64,000 bases of DNA from Temnopleurus reevesii (Eukaryota > Echinodermata > Echinoidea > Temnopleuroida > Temnopleuridae): positions 62,001 to 126,000 of the forward strand of contig BQKZ01000365.1 in NCBI GenBank assembly GCA_036244855.1, read 5' to 3'. The position numbers were made by a program, and so were the translations under genes. Below the pieces are notes generated by a model. It was not told the DNA's origin, searched no databases, and was given only the letters and a program-made list of their open reading frames with translations. Shown in pieces: positions 35,780 through 46,375 of the stretch. How positions within the stretch are numbered: position 1 is the stretch's first letter; the number at the start of each line of letters is the position of its first letter.

Positions 35780-36240
35780 TGAATATGTGACGTCATGTCG
35801 GACAACTTTTCATTCCCTTTGTACATATATATTTTTTAATGGATTAATTTGATATTCAGAGTAAGGTTGCAAAATCATTCTTCTCAAAATATATGCAGAA
35901 GCGATAAAGAAATGCTTTACCTCAACCCAAAACAGGCATTTTTGGGGAAGAGTAACATTTTATGACATTGATATGAATGTAAAATGTGGTCATTTGTGCA
36001 CCTGTGACATCATCAGTTGCCAATTTGTCTAAATATTTAAACATTCACAACTTTCTTATTAGTTGTCCAATTCTTCTAAAACTTTTTTTGTCCCGTTCAT
36101 CTCATTTGAAGAAATATTATTTTGGGGCAGATTCTCCTTTTTAAGCAGAATAATACAAGTATATGAATAAGAGAATCTGACATCATCCACTACCATGACC
36201 ACCGTAGTTGAAACGATCAAGAAAGGTGTGAGTCTTTAAA
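35780..36240. mobile_element. Diverged fragment of long-TIR element K
   Basis: The part from GTGACATCATCAGTTGCCAA through ACTTTCTTATTAGTTGTCC and AACTTTTTTTGTCCCGTTCA to GGCAGATTCTCCTTTTTAAG matches, in reverse, the left arm of the element at 39569-40123. A second mirrored set with GACATCATCCACTACCA and GTGAGTCTTTAAAG follows. The outer limits are uncertain. Confidence 0.55.
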
Positions 36241-36404
36241 GTACATTCCCTCCGAATTCACAATTTATTTAATCTTTAGAATGATAATAAATTCGTCTAA
36301 TTTTTCCCAAAATTTGATGGTTTTCACATTAGTTTCTTTCATCTCTCTCTGTGTTGTGTATTTTACTTAGGCCATCATAACACATTTCTCTGTCTCTGTC
36401 CTCG

Positions 36405-36530
36405 CTCTCCCTTCCTCCCTTCCTCCCTTCCTCCCTCACACAAACACACACGCATACGCACACACACACACACACACACACACACTCTCTCTCTCTCTCT
36501 CTCTCTTTCTCTTTTTCTCTTTCTCTGTAT
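36405..36530. repeat. Compound microsatellite (CCTT)n-(CA)n-(CT)n
   Basis: Three simple repeats in direct succession: CCTTCCTC units, about 14 CA units, then about 12 CT units. Confidence 0.96.
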
Positions 36531-36539
36531 CTTGTTTTA

Positions 36540-37440
36540 TGATCTTAATTGTCCAGTATTCCCTATATTTTATTGTGATTCGTTTTTACACTTCCCTTAC
36601 TCTACCTCTTGCAACGTAAATTGCTTTATACTTCACTCCAAAATAATGAACTTTGGTTCGCACCCATTCTGCAGCACATCACACCTTCTTCACTTTCCTT
36701 TTTTTTTTACATTTTCCACCACGCTTCTTGCTTATCCCGGGACAAATTTGAAGAAGAGCAAAATCACATAAAGTTGCCCAATATCCCAGTAATATCTTGA
36801 AAAGCCATTAATAATCACGGCGTGCTTATAATGGGCGCCAGTTGGTGTATGAGTGTGTGATGGTGATTGTGAAGTGAAATGAGGCGATGAAAAAGTAAAA
36901 AGAACAAACTCCTCAAAAACCTAAAATGGTTCTGAAAATTGCAAATGATTAGAAAATTAGGACATAGCCCCGATATATCAAAACGACTGGACAGGAGGAA
37001 TGAGGAAAAACAATGCGGGTCAGGATGTATTTCGGAGTTTTTGTGTGCACACTACCTTTCATATTTTTCGTATTTTGACAATATTGAAAAGAATTTGTTT
37101 AGCCCCTTCCTTTCCTTCATTTTATTCATGAATATATGTTGTCTTTGTTGGTTTTTGCATATTTTTGGAGGCTCTAGATTTGATTTTAAAAAATTGACTG
37201 CCTTTTGATAAACTATTGTCAGAACTCGTCAGTTCTACAGCGAGCGACATATCCTTTTATTTCTCTAGATAGGGTCTAAACTCAATTTAAAGAGATACAG
37301 ATTTTTCGCCTCGTACGTCCCATACTAATTAAACAATACCATTAATATTTCACATTTGACTTGAATTGATCAGCTCATAGAAAACATTCATTCTCTCGAC
37401 ACACAACATTTATTTTCGATGACGATAATTATTTTTGTTC
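36540..37440. other. Unique AT-rich DNA
   Basis: Frames at 36532-36800 and 36939-37208 are rich in Phe/Ser/Leu from T-rich sequence. No motif. Confidence 0.4.
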
Positions 37441-37446
37441 ATGGTG

Positions 37447-37640
37447 GGGATGTCGTGTAGTGGTTCGCATATTTGACTTTCAATCAGGGGATCGGAGGTT
37501 TGAATCCCATTCCTGGCGTTCATTTTATCCACTTGGTGCCGCACTCGACCCAAGGAAGGTGAATGGCTACCTAACACAAATGACAAACCTAACTAGCAAA
37601 CCTTACAACTGCGCTGCTAAAGCCAGGGTTATCAAGTTGC
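37447..37640 (+). mobile_element. SINE family 1, diverged copy
   Basis: Head GGGATGTCGTGTAGTGGTTC with a B-box-like GGTTTGAATCCCATTCC, then CGCACTCGACCCAAGG, GTGAATGGCTACC and GCTAAAGCCAGGGTTAT. The tail is lost. A frame runs through it into downstream unique DNA but starts within the SINE and is best treated as fortuitous. Confidence 0.78.
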
Positions 37641-37858
37641 ATTATACAGGAACTCCTGATAAAGTAAGTAAATACAAGTCAAAAAGAGAACTACTGAAAC
37701 TGCTCACCCGGTATCCAATAATGGAGAGCTGTGGAGTAAAGGTGGGTGTTTATGAAAAAAGCTAATAATTAGTACTCTTACTACGTATTTTCTTATTACA
37801 ATTTCATTATCAAGTTGCAATTCACTAATAACGACTTGGTAGAATTATTTCATATATT

Positions 37859-38065
37859 TTGTTTATTCGATTGAATACACCAGAGGAAAAAGGTCTTCCT
37901 ATTGATGATGTGTTAACCTTTGCTGGATATACCTCGATTTTTAATGACTTAAGTCAGCCATTTAGAAAACAAAAGTTAAATCTCACAATGCAAATATCTA
38001 ACTGCGATGATTCAACGCTCAATTGTCAAACTTCAATTCCAATCGCACGAGTCAAAAAGATCTAA
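37859..38065 (+). CDS. Open frame of 68 residues with protein-like composition, possible exon or gene relic
   Basis: The frame reads RLNTPEEKGLPIDDVLTFAG near its start, then IFNDLSQPFRKQKLNL, and ends ARVKKI before TAA. It begins after an in-frame stop at about 37831 and has no ATG near the start, so an exon or a decayed coding segment is more likely than a complete gene. A poor acceptor (TTGGTAG) is the only splice signal seen to its left. I recognise no family. It lies 200 bp after a SINE. Confidence 0.25.
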   Translation: MFIRLNTPEEKGLPIDDVLTFAGYTSIFNDLSQPFRKQKLNLTMQISNCDDSTLNCQTSIPIARVKKI

Positions 38066-38099
38066 TCAAAATAGTAACAGACGGTTCTATCAGTAATTT

Positions 38100-38720
38100 T
38101 ATCGATTTTCTCTAACTTCTCAGCGCCATTTTCTCCGACATTGCGCGACCCCGGTTGATACACGTGCGATGAATACACGGTCCCCGTGCAGCCCAGCAGG
38201 GCTTTAACGCATTAACGGCTAAAAGTACTTGCTTTGCGAGTTCGGTGAGAAATGGTAAACATAAAAAAAAAAAAAATCGGGAAAAGGGCTATGAAGCGGT
38301 GAAATCGGGTAGAAATGATATTGGAAATATATGTTTTAAGCAAAGTATGTGAAACTTGAAAGTAAAAACAGTTAATGATATTTATACTACTTACTGTATA
38401 GCACAGGAAGGTCATAAAAGGTTTCTTCTTTTTGTAATTAGCTAATAATTATGTTTCCATTGTCCATTTTGGACAGCCGTGTCGATCAGAAGTGTCTTTG
38501 GTTTTACCTGAACAATGCATTAATTAATTTTTCAGGAGGTTGAGCTTCATGATAAAGGCACCATATCATTATGATTATTATAATCGTCATAATCATTTAA
38601 TAATATTAATACTATTGCTTAATATCATTGTTATTACTGCTTATTACTGCTATACGCACTGCTGTTGTTGCTACTATATTATGATCATAGTTAAAACATA
38701 ATAATAATTATTATTGTCAT
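38100..38720. other. Unique DNA
   Basis: On the minus strand an ATG at about 38415 opens MTFLCYT into a GTAAGT donor, too short to weigh. An A13 run lies at about 38261. Confidence 0.3.
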
Positions 38721-38724
38721 TAGT

Positions 38725-38744
38725 AGTAGTATTTAGTAGCAGTA

Positions 38745-38794
<50 letters not shown>

Positions 38795-38879
38795 AAAGTA
38801 ATAGTGAAAGTAAAAGTAGTAAAAGCAGCAGTAGTAGTAGTATAGTAGCAGTAAAAGTAGTAGTAGTGGTAGTGGTAGC

Positions 38880-38952
<73 letters not shown>

Positions 38953-38965
38953 ATAATAGAGGTAG
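38725..38965. repeat. (AGT)n microsatellite, about 240 bp
   Basis: Two long pure AGT blocks (about 38745-38792 and 38880-38950) separated by AAAGT/GCAGT variants. It encodes artefactual Thr/Leu repeats. Confidence 0.97.
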
Positions 38966-39057
38966 TAGGAGAAAGAGGAGTAGTAGTATACAAGACTTTT
39001 TGTGTTAGCATTTTCTAATTTTGGAGATGATTTGGCTATTTTGTTTCAACTGAATAT

Positions 39058-39112
39058 CTCTCTTTCTCTCCCNNNNNNNNNNNNNNCTCTCTCTCTCTCT
39101 GTCTTTCTCTCT
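39058..39112. repeat. (CT)n microsatellite with a 14-N gap
   Basis: CT repeats on both sides of N at 39073-39086. The gap probably reflects uncertain repeat number. Confidence 0.95.
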
Positions 39113-39119
39113 GTGTCTT

Positions 39120-39560
39120 CATGCATCTCTCGAAACCTGTCACTACTTCCATTTTATCCATCTCGCTCGGTATGACATCCATCATTGTCGACTCATCCCT
39201 TTCTCCATTCCATTATTTTTGTCCACTCATAAACAGATGGGGTTATTTTATTACGGTTATTCCTATAATTGGCCTGGGTTTTCTCCTCATATAGGGGCAT
39301 TGGCGTTAAGGGTAAATAGTAATTTCGCATTACATTGCAAAAAATTAATTACAAATGCAAGAAACGTCAACATGATCGAAATATTTAACAAATAATGATT
39401 CGATGTCTAAAGTACGTTTGGAGTTGTATTGGGTCATAATGTGATCAGAAAAAAAGACCAAAGAAACAATGTTGTAATAAACAAACAGAAGTGAGTACGA
39501 GAGAAAAGTAAGCCAATTTGCAAGAGAGAAAGAATCAATTAGATACGTGATTAGTCAAAT
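39120..39560. other. Unique AT-rich DNA
   Basis: Nothing recognised. Confidence 0.4.
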
Positions 39561-39568
39561 AGATCGAG

Positions 39569-40123
39569 CCTTTAAAAGAAGAGTCTGCCAAAAATAATAT
39601 TACTTCATCAAGAGTAGAAAATCACATGAATAGGACAAAAAAAGTTTGAGAAAAATCGGACAACTGATAAGAAAGTTATAAATGTATGAAGAGTTAGACA
39701 AACTGGCAACTGATGACGTCATAGGTGCACAACTGATCATTATTTTATTGTACTCATATCAATGTCATCAAATGTTAATTTTTCCCCAAAAATATGATTT
39801 CCTCAACATTCTAAATATAGGATATCTTCATGATAGATATGTACAGTAGATCCCCTGTTTGCATGTTTGAATTCATTCAAACTCTGTATATTTCTGTAGA
39901 AATAATAATTTTTTCACCATAAATAAAAAGAATAATTTCGTTAAACTTGAGCAACCATGATGTCATAAAAATTTTCACTGATTTGCCCGTTTTTACACAT
40001 CTTTGAAAATTCATAACTTCTTTATTAATTGTCCAGATATTCTATAAACTTTTTCATTATGTTAATCAACTTTTCCCTGCTCCTTTTAAAAGATATTGTT
40101 TTTAGGTAGACTCTTCTTTAAAG
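39569..40123. mobile_element. Long terminal-inverted-repeat element K, about 555 bp
   Basis: The left arm begins CTTTAAAAGAAGAGTCTGCC and the right arm, read on the other strand, begins CTTTAAAGAAGAGTCTACC. Pairing continues with mismatches for well over 100 bp: GACAACTGATAAGAAAGTTA against GACAATTAATAAAGAAGTTA. The arms include GATGACGTCATAGGTGCAC and a related GATGTCAT on the other side. No coding capacity is visible, so it would be non-autonomous. Confidence 0.75.
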
Positions 40124-40394
40124 TCAATCAGTATGTTGGACGAGTGCAATCAACGAATAACTCATGCATGCAAGATGTATTTTCATTTATATTTATGAAC
40201 GCGAGATGTCGCTCTTTAGGAAATATGAAATCATAATTGGATTTCACTTCATATGAAATATTTATTATAATATATCTCAAAACGGCATTTATCCGCACGA
40301 ATGCACAAATATCGTCGAATTATAGCCAGGCATCTTGAACTATTCAATTACTTCATTTATTTTACTTTGTTTGATATTAAAAGTGACACTTGGT

Positions 40395-40632
40395 GACTGC
40401 GCCTTCAGCTGTGCTGCTCCAAAACTCTGAAACAAATTGCCAATAGAATAAGATCATCTCCATCTGTAGTTGTTTATAAAACCTTGTTGAAAACTCATTT
40501 ATTGCTTGCAGCCGTTCAATTTATGCATTATAGTATCTAAGTGACATTATCCACAGACCCTAACATCACAGCGCAGTAGAGTATGTCCGTATTGTGAATG
40601 CGCTGTAAAAATTATCTAATTATTATTATTAA
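40395..40632 (+). mobile_element. LINE remnant: end of reverse-transcriptase ORF plus 3' tail
   Basis: Translation gives GDCAFSCAAPKL, a stop, then NKLPIE. After a frameshift it gives IRSSPSVVVYKTLLKTHLL. This is the conserved C-terminal signature of CR1/jockey-type LINE polyproteins (GDRAF, SAAPKLWN, LP, IR, FK, LKTHL); the key Trp codon has become TGA. The 3' tail ends GAATGCGCTGTAAAAATTA with ATT repeats. At least two inactivating changes are present, so it is a dead, 5'-truncated copy. Its tail resembles that of the SINEs, which suggests this LINE group supplied their mobilisation. Confidence 0.82.
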
Positions 40633-40639
40633 AGGATAA

Positions 40640-41570
40640 TTTTTTTTCAGCCAAGAGTGATCATAAAACCATTTGGTGACTTGCCAACGTGATGCCAATC
40701 GAGAATGTTTCAGCAAAGATTTTAAACAAATTACATTACCACAATCTACATTTAATCATGTTTTATTTTTTTTCAATCAAAATACATTAAAAAGGGCTAA
40801 TTTTCAAAATCAATATCTATGACGTCCGGGAGAAGGAAAGGATATAATTATCCCTCAAGATTAGAACGGATAATTACCCTATACAATTACGACCCAGCTA
40901 CAAAATCATCCTATATCAATTCCATTTCATTAATTAGGTATAGTGAGGAAAATAGTCCGTTGTCAATAATGCTTATTAATTGCCCTGCGTGCTTTTAACG
41001 ACGGGGGTAGGATGGCCTCTTTAGCTAGCCGTGACTGGGGCAGGTCCGGCTCGGAATGCGCTGAGGATGGACGCGACACTACGTGATTCAGCTCGTGATG
41101 GCGCCTCAAGAATGGGGAGAGATGGAGATGGGAGGGAAAAGTTGTTAAAGAGATTTGTGCGTGGTGATATCGCGTAGGTGTGAGGCGTGCAGCACAGCGG
41201 CGTACGGGCGCAACTCAAGTGAAACTGGAAAAGCTGACGAAAATCATGAACTTGTTTAATTCTATATTTAGTACGATCACTCGTTTCATAGTTTATCGTG
41301 GTTGAAACACACAGGACTATGATAGGATCGTGTAAATGACAAAGGAACTGAAATATCCAAACTGGTTAAGTTCTGTTCACTCATTATCATCATTAGCCTA
41401 GTTTCCTAAGTTAATTTGTCACCGGATATTCGATCTTAATTAGATGTAGACATATATAGAGAGATGAAAATTGCAAGAAGAAGAAGAAGATAATGACATT
41501 GATTTTAATGGCTCTTTTCTTGTCAGAAATGATTTTTTTGCACTTTTTCGTTCAATCAATTTTAATTCAC
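40640..41570. other. Unique DNA; CpG-richer patch at about 41000-41215
   Basis: The patch is higher in G+C and holds an uninterrupted 65-codon minus-strand frame without motifs. It could be regulatory. Otherwise nothing recognised. Confidence 0.35.
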
Positions 41571-41574
41571 TTAC

Positions 41575-41597
41575 CGTGCTTTTGGTTTTCAGATGAT
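41575..41597 (-). CDS. Candidate 23-nt microexon
   Basis: On the minus strand a good acceptor (ATCTACCCTTTCAG) and a good donor (ACG/GTAAGTG) bracket only 23 bases. In one frame (two bases of a split codon, then HLKTKST) it is open. About 1.4 kb upstream on the same strand a perfect donor AAG/GTGAGTA at 42978 ends an open frame in phase 1, which would be compatible. The evidence is splice signals only. Confidence 0.18.
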
Positions 41598-42104
41598 CTG
41601 AAAGGGTAGATATTTTGGATTAAAGACATTTCGTAAAAGGTCTGAATCATGTCATTATTTGGTGTAGGGCGACAAACAAACTTTGTCTAGATATGTTGAG
41701 GTGGCAATAAATGTCTTAATCAGAGTCATCAAAAAGTCATAATTTTTTTCCATCAATAGCAATGACAGTAGTAAAGTTTCGCATCAATGTTAAACTAAAT
41801 CAGCAGTTAATATTAGTCATGCCATATAAATATCAAAAATTGAATAGGCAAGTTTAATAAAACATAAAAAGAGGTTAATCATAAAGAATTACAACCGACT
41901 ATTATATAAAACATATATAAACAAACTATTTATATTGAACATGTTCGGAAATTATGTGGAGCAAGCAACTAAAAATCAAAACAAACTTTTCGAAAGATAC
42001 TATAGACACAATTTGATTGATTTTTGCGGTATCATATCTTCACAAAATTAATAAAAGATGCAACTATTCAAGGAATTTATATCTTACAATTCCTTCTCCC
42101 TCAG

Positions 42105-42205
42105 GCAGGCGTAACATTTTAAAGACTTGTTATTCCAGACTTCGGCTGTATTTGGACCCCAATTTATTAACCCCAACAGACTTGTATGACGAACTTTTAT
42201 ACTAA
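42105..42205 (+). CDS. Candidate terminal coding exon (32 residues)
   Basis: A strong acceptor ATTCCTTCTCCCTCAG precedes an exon entering with two bases of a split codon, then RRNILKTCYSRLRLYLDPN and LLTPTDLYDELLY before TAA (42203-42205). Composition and codons are convincingly protein-like, but the frame is short and the family is unknown. The frame remains open for about 30 codons to the left of the acceptor, so an unspliced small ORF is possible. Confidence 0.27.
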
Positions 42206-42209
42206 AAAA

Positions 42210-43790
42210 CGCTCCAGGTAAAATATTTGTGCATGAAGACAAACACCAAGCCGTCAAGTCACTTATTGTCATTCATTCCGTGACAACCCGTGATAACTTT
42301 GTTTATAAACATAGGTTTGATACTTTAATCTTTAAAGGCATTCTTTAGCTATGTCAAATCATCTCAAAACTGGTTTAAAATGCAAGCGACCCTGTTGAAA
42401 CCTTTGAAACTGAGAATGTATGAACGTATGCCAGGGTAAGATAAACATTTGCATTCAACAGGTAAGCTCTCAAGAAACACATGGCTTTGAGAAAGCCGAA
42501 CGATCAAGCTGTATTCGCCAAAGCTCCCCGCAGAGGTTTAGCAGTGCATGGTGCGTTGCGGTGACTCATCAGCGATAATGAATTATCAAATTTAGGTTAC
42601 TTGTATCTTGAAATATAATAGACTTATGAACTTCTTAACTTTCAGATGATTCCTGTTTGGGCCAAAATATGTTTAGAATATAAACATTGTACCGGTTGAA
42701 TCAGCTAAATTTAATTTTCATTTTCGATAATGTTAGCCATTGCCAGTAAAGTGTGTTTTTGAGTGGGATGGGAAAGGTCGTCAACCCGAGAATACGGCTG
42801 TGTGGGTTTACAACTGATGATTGCGTGGGTTGTTAGACACACCCCAAACAATTACTAGTACTAAAAATGATCAACACTATCCAATATTGTTTATCATATA
42901 CGCTTAAAGATTGTTAAATTAAGAAAACTTTGTAAGCTATTGGAAAGAAACATTGGAAACGAATTAAATTGTACTCACCTTTATTTGTCACGTGTTTAAA
43001 CTAACACGGAAAATGTTTATGACTATACCGATATACTGGCGGGCACCATTCCTAATCGTCAAACATTTTTGCAACAATCATGGGGAATATGTTTGCAGTC
43101 ATGTGAATTCATATCAAGTTTTTGTTTAAATAGTGTGGGAAGTGATGAATTTAGTGTAACTCGATAGAGGTTTCGTTTGTAGTATGCTTAACATAAGTGT
43201 TTTTCCTTGTTTAGTTGAATCATTGCCTATTGGTAGGTTGCCTCGATAACAAAATGTTGACGAACGTCCAAACTTCGGCACCGTCACATAACTTTTTAGC
43301 ACTGATAGAAATTGCGTAATTAATGACAGTTACCATGGTTAAATTGCATTACAGCCAATCAGCACGAATGATTACAATGACTTTGTCATTGATGACAAAG
43401 TTGCCTCCTAAATGGTAAGTTTTAAAGTAACGAGGCATGGGTGACGATGAAGAGACATACCATTTATTGGTCATGTTAAAATAAAATATATATCAAACCT
43501 CCAACATATAAAAAAAAAATGTTGTCAAAATCTACCTCTAGGCCCCTCGTCAATACAGATTTATAGGAGATACTTTAAAAATCAATCTCTTCTAAAACAG
43601 AGTCCTTTCTTTACATATTTACCATATTATTTAAGACCGGTACTAAAGTCCTTGCATGATTATAATGAGCTCTAAAGTAGTATGACAAGGAAAGATTAAA
43701 ACACACAGTGAATACTGAACCTTAATCCTGTTAATTCCACATTTGTTTTCATAACCAACATAATTATGTCTACCAGTAATTGAATCACTT
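42210..43790. other. Unique AT-rich DNA
   Basis: Contains a small palindrome TTTGTCAT/ATGACAAA at about 43382-43401. No gene recognised. Confidence 0.4.
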
Positions 43791-43794
43791 ATTC

Positions 43795-43962
43795 ATTCAC
43801 ATCGTCCTGCACTCGACCCAGGTAAGGTGAATGGGTATGGCAGGAATATTCCATAAACTACCCGACTCATAGCTGCCAATTGCTACAGCCGGGGTAATAA
43901 CACCGCATTTGTAGAGCGTTTATAAGGCTACTTCTCATGAAGAGCTCTATATATATATATAT
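43795..43962 (+). mobile_element. SINE family 1, truncated and diverged
   Basis: Starts within the body (CTGCACTCGACCCAGGTAAG) and has AATGGGTATGGCAGGAATA, GCTACAGCCGGGGTAATAA and the tail TGTAGAGCGTTTATAAGG. A (TA)n has replaced the ATT tail. Confidence 0.75.
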
Positions 43963-44000
43963 GAAGGTTTTGTTTACCAATGCAAATATGTCACTGGGTC

Positions 44001-44126
44001 TAAAGCCCCGGTCACATATGACCCCGGAAGCAACACGATTCACCCCGACTCTTTGTTAATTCACAGTTAACTGCCTCAGCGGGTAGAATCGTGTTGCTTC
44101 CGGGGTCCTATGTGACCAGGACTTTA
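44001..44126. mobile_element. MITE family C, second copy
   Basis: TAAAGCCCCGGTCACATATG on the left and the complement of CCAGGACTTTA on the right, sharing GACCCCGGAAGCAACACGAT on both arms. The loop is shorter than in the 22879 copy and holds GTTAACTGCCTCAGCG in the opposite orientation to that copy, so the loop is inverted relative to it. Confidence 0.82.
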
Positions 44127-44129
44127 CTA

Positions 44130-44785
44130 GTTGTAACCCTGACATTGGGGTAGTAAACATGACAAATCATCTTCAATTGTGCTTGTCCTGAGCCCTAAAC
44201 AATACAGTAAAGTCCCGTCTGAGCCGTTCGTTTGCTGGACAAAAGTGTGAACTACTAAAACGGCGCCAGCCAGCCGTGTCATGAATTCTATTGTCAGATA
44301 TGTCGTTTGTTAAAAAAGAGTTTGCTTGTCACGTGGATTCAGTCAAAGTTTTTACGAACTTGTTTAGCTGTTTAGAGTGACTGCCTAATCCAGTGCTTGT
44401 ATCCCAATTTGTACCGTTTGCACCGTTAAGTTTGTATGACAGAATGGTTTCGTCGTTGCTTTCAGAGCAAGAAAAATACCTCTCAAGAGAAGTCAGAAAG
44501 CATAAAACCATGTACATCTATATGTTTTGCTAATTATACTGTCCACTTTAATCTAAATAGGACCAACAAAAATTGCCACTATTAGCAAAATTTGAAAGAC
44601 AACCCGATTTGAATGTTATATAATTTTCTAAGCGACAGCATTATAATTTCCTACAGTATGTAAAATTGTTGGATATTTAACTTTTTTAATACAAAGACGG
44701 CCTCAAGCAAGCAATTAGCAATTTTGCATTTCTTATTGATATATAAATTTTAATAAAATTATCCGTCACAATTGCCTGTCGGCAA
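44130..44785. other. Unique DNA
   Basis: Nothing recognised. Confidence 0.4.
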
Positions 44786-44787
44786 GA

Positions 44788-45575
44788 TAACAGATTGTCC
44801 TGTTTATAGGCCTATATCCAAGCTATCAAATACATTAGGAAACAAAATAAAAAAAAAACTACGTGTTAACCTGTATACAGTGAATATTGCATTAGGGGCT
44901 ACAAAATTATGAATAAGAGGCTTCAAACAATCGTTGAATACAAAATAGACATGCCCTAAATCTGGAGAAGTATATTATAGCATACTTTTTCTGATATTTC
45001 ATTTTTGTCACATTCTCCAGTTAGAATGCTAACCTTGTTATTCCAACAAAAAAAGGGAAAATCAACTTGTTTATTCAACCTTTTTTCGATTTTTACCAGA
45101 ATGAAGCGCTCTCGATCGAAAAAATAAAAAGGCTTGAAGATATGGAAGAGAGAGACAGAAAATGGATGCACACTGCTTATGTGNTAACAGATTGTCCTGT
45201 TTATAGGCCTATATCCAAGCTATCAAATACATTAGGAAACAAAATAAAAAAAAAACTACGTGTTAACCTGTATACAGTGAATATTGCATTAGGGGCTACA
45301 AAATTATGAATAAGAGGCTTCAAACAATCGTTGAATACAAAATAGACATGCCCTAAATCTGGAGAAGTATATTATAGCATACTTTTTCTGATATTTCATT
45401 TTTGTCACATTCTCCAGTTAGAATGCTAACCTTGTTATTCCAACAAAAAAAGGGGAAATCAACTTGTTTATTCAACCTTTTTTCAATTTTTACCAGAATG
45501 AAGCGCTCTCGATCGAAAAAATAAAAAGGCTTGAAGATATGGAAGAGAGAGAGAGAGAGACAGAAAACTGCTTAT
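44788..45575 (+). repeat. About 395-bp direct duplication split by a single N
   Basis: The sequence from TAACAGATTGTCCTGTTTAT to CTGCTTATGTG (44788-45183) repeats from 45185. Differences are a few substitutions, a GA-repeat length change and a small indel near the end (GGATGCACA present only in the first copy). The N at 45184 is exactly at the junction. Confidence 0.93.
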
Positions 45576-45579
45576 GTGT

Positions 45580-46370
45580 GGGTGGGGGGGAGCTTGGGCA
45601 TTTGTATGTGCTTGTGTGGGTTTGTGTTTGTGAAGGTGTGGGAGAAATGAAAATCGTTTAAATTCGAAAGATAATAGAGGATATGAAGAGATGAGCTGAC
45701 GTAAATGGAAATGTTTTCAAGGAGGGGTCCAGAGCGATGAGTTGGCGAGATAAAAGGGTAGCCCTTGTAAAAAAATGATGACATTAAAGTTGAATGTGGA
45801 GTGAATGTATCAAATATAATAACATGAACAAACTTTTAAAAAATCGAGTGGGAGAAAGATAGAGGCAGTAAAACACACGCAAAGAGATTCATCACAATCC
45901 TCCGTCGTATTGCGAGTGTTTATCATGTTTATGGGACTTTTGTCATGTTAGTATCAACACTGAATTTCGTCACTGACTCCTCGTGTTGATGTATCGGCTA
46001 TGCATCTATCATCTAACACAATATATCGACAGCAAAACAAATACTACAACAAAGACGCACACGGTCTCTTTTTGCGTACACCTATATCAATGGAGTGAAT
46101 ATTTAGATATTAAATCCATTACACGCACTCATCTTCTAGTATTCTAGAATTAAAAACAGACCAACGCGGGCAGCGCCACATTATCTGTATGATTATACAG
46201 TAAAAATGCGCAGGAGTCGAAGCGACTTCGCCAAGGCGTACAAAAATCCCTGACCCACCCGTTCCCTTTCATGTTAGTAACCCCTCGCATTATTCAACTA
46301 TTTTATGTCTGTCATAATGTGGGGGCTCTTATATCTTCGGGGGATTTGGCGCTCGGACCGGGTGACAATA
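45580..46370. other. Unique DNA
   Basis: TG-rich sequence at 45580-45640. No gene recognised. Confidence 0.4.
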
Positions 46371-46375
46371 ATAGT

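Noticed and set aside
37460..37765. 101-codon frame as a gene
   Set aside because: It starts inside a diverged SINE and runs into unique DNA; no start or splice context supports it.
38733..39011. Thr-repeat frame
   Set aside because: It is the (AGT)n microsatellite on the minus strand.
44788..45575. LTRs of a short retrotransposon
   Set aside because: The copies abut with only one N between them and lack TG/CA ends, primer-binding site and internal region.
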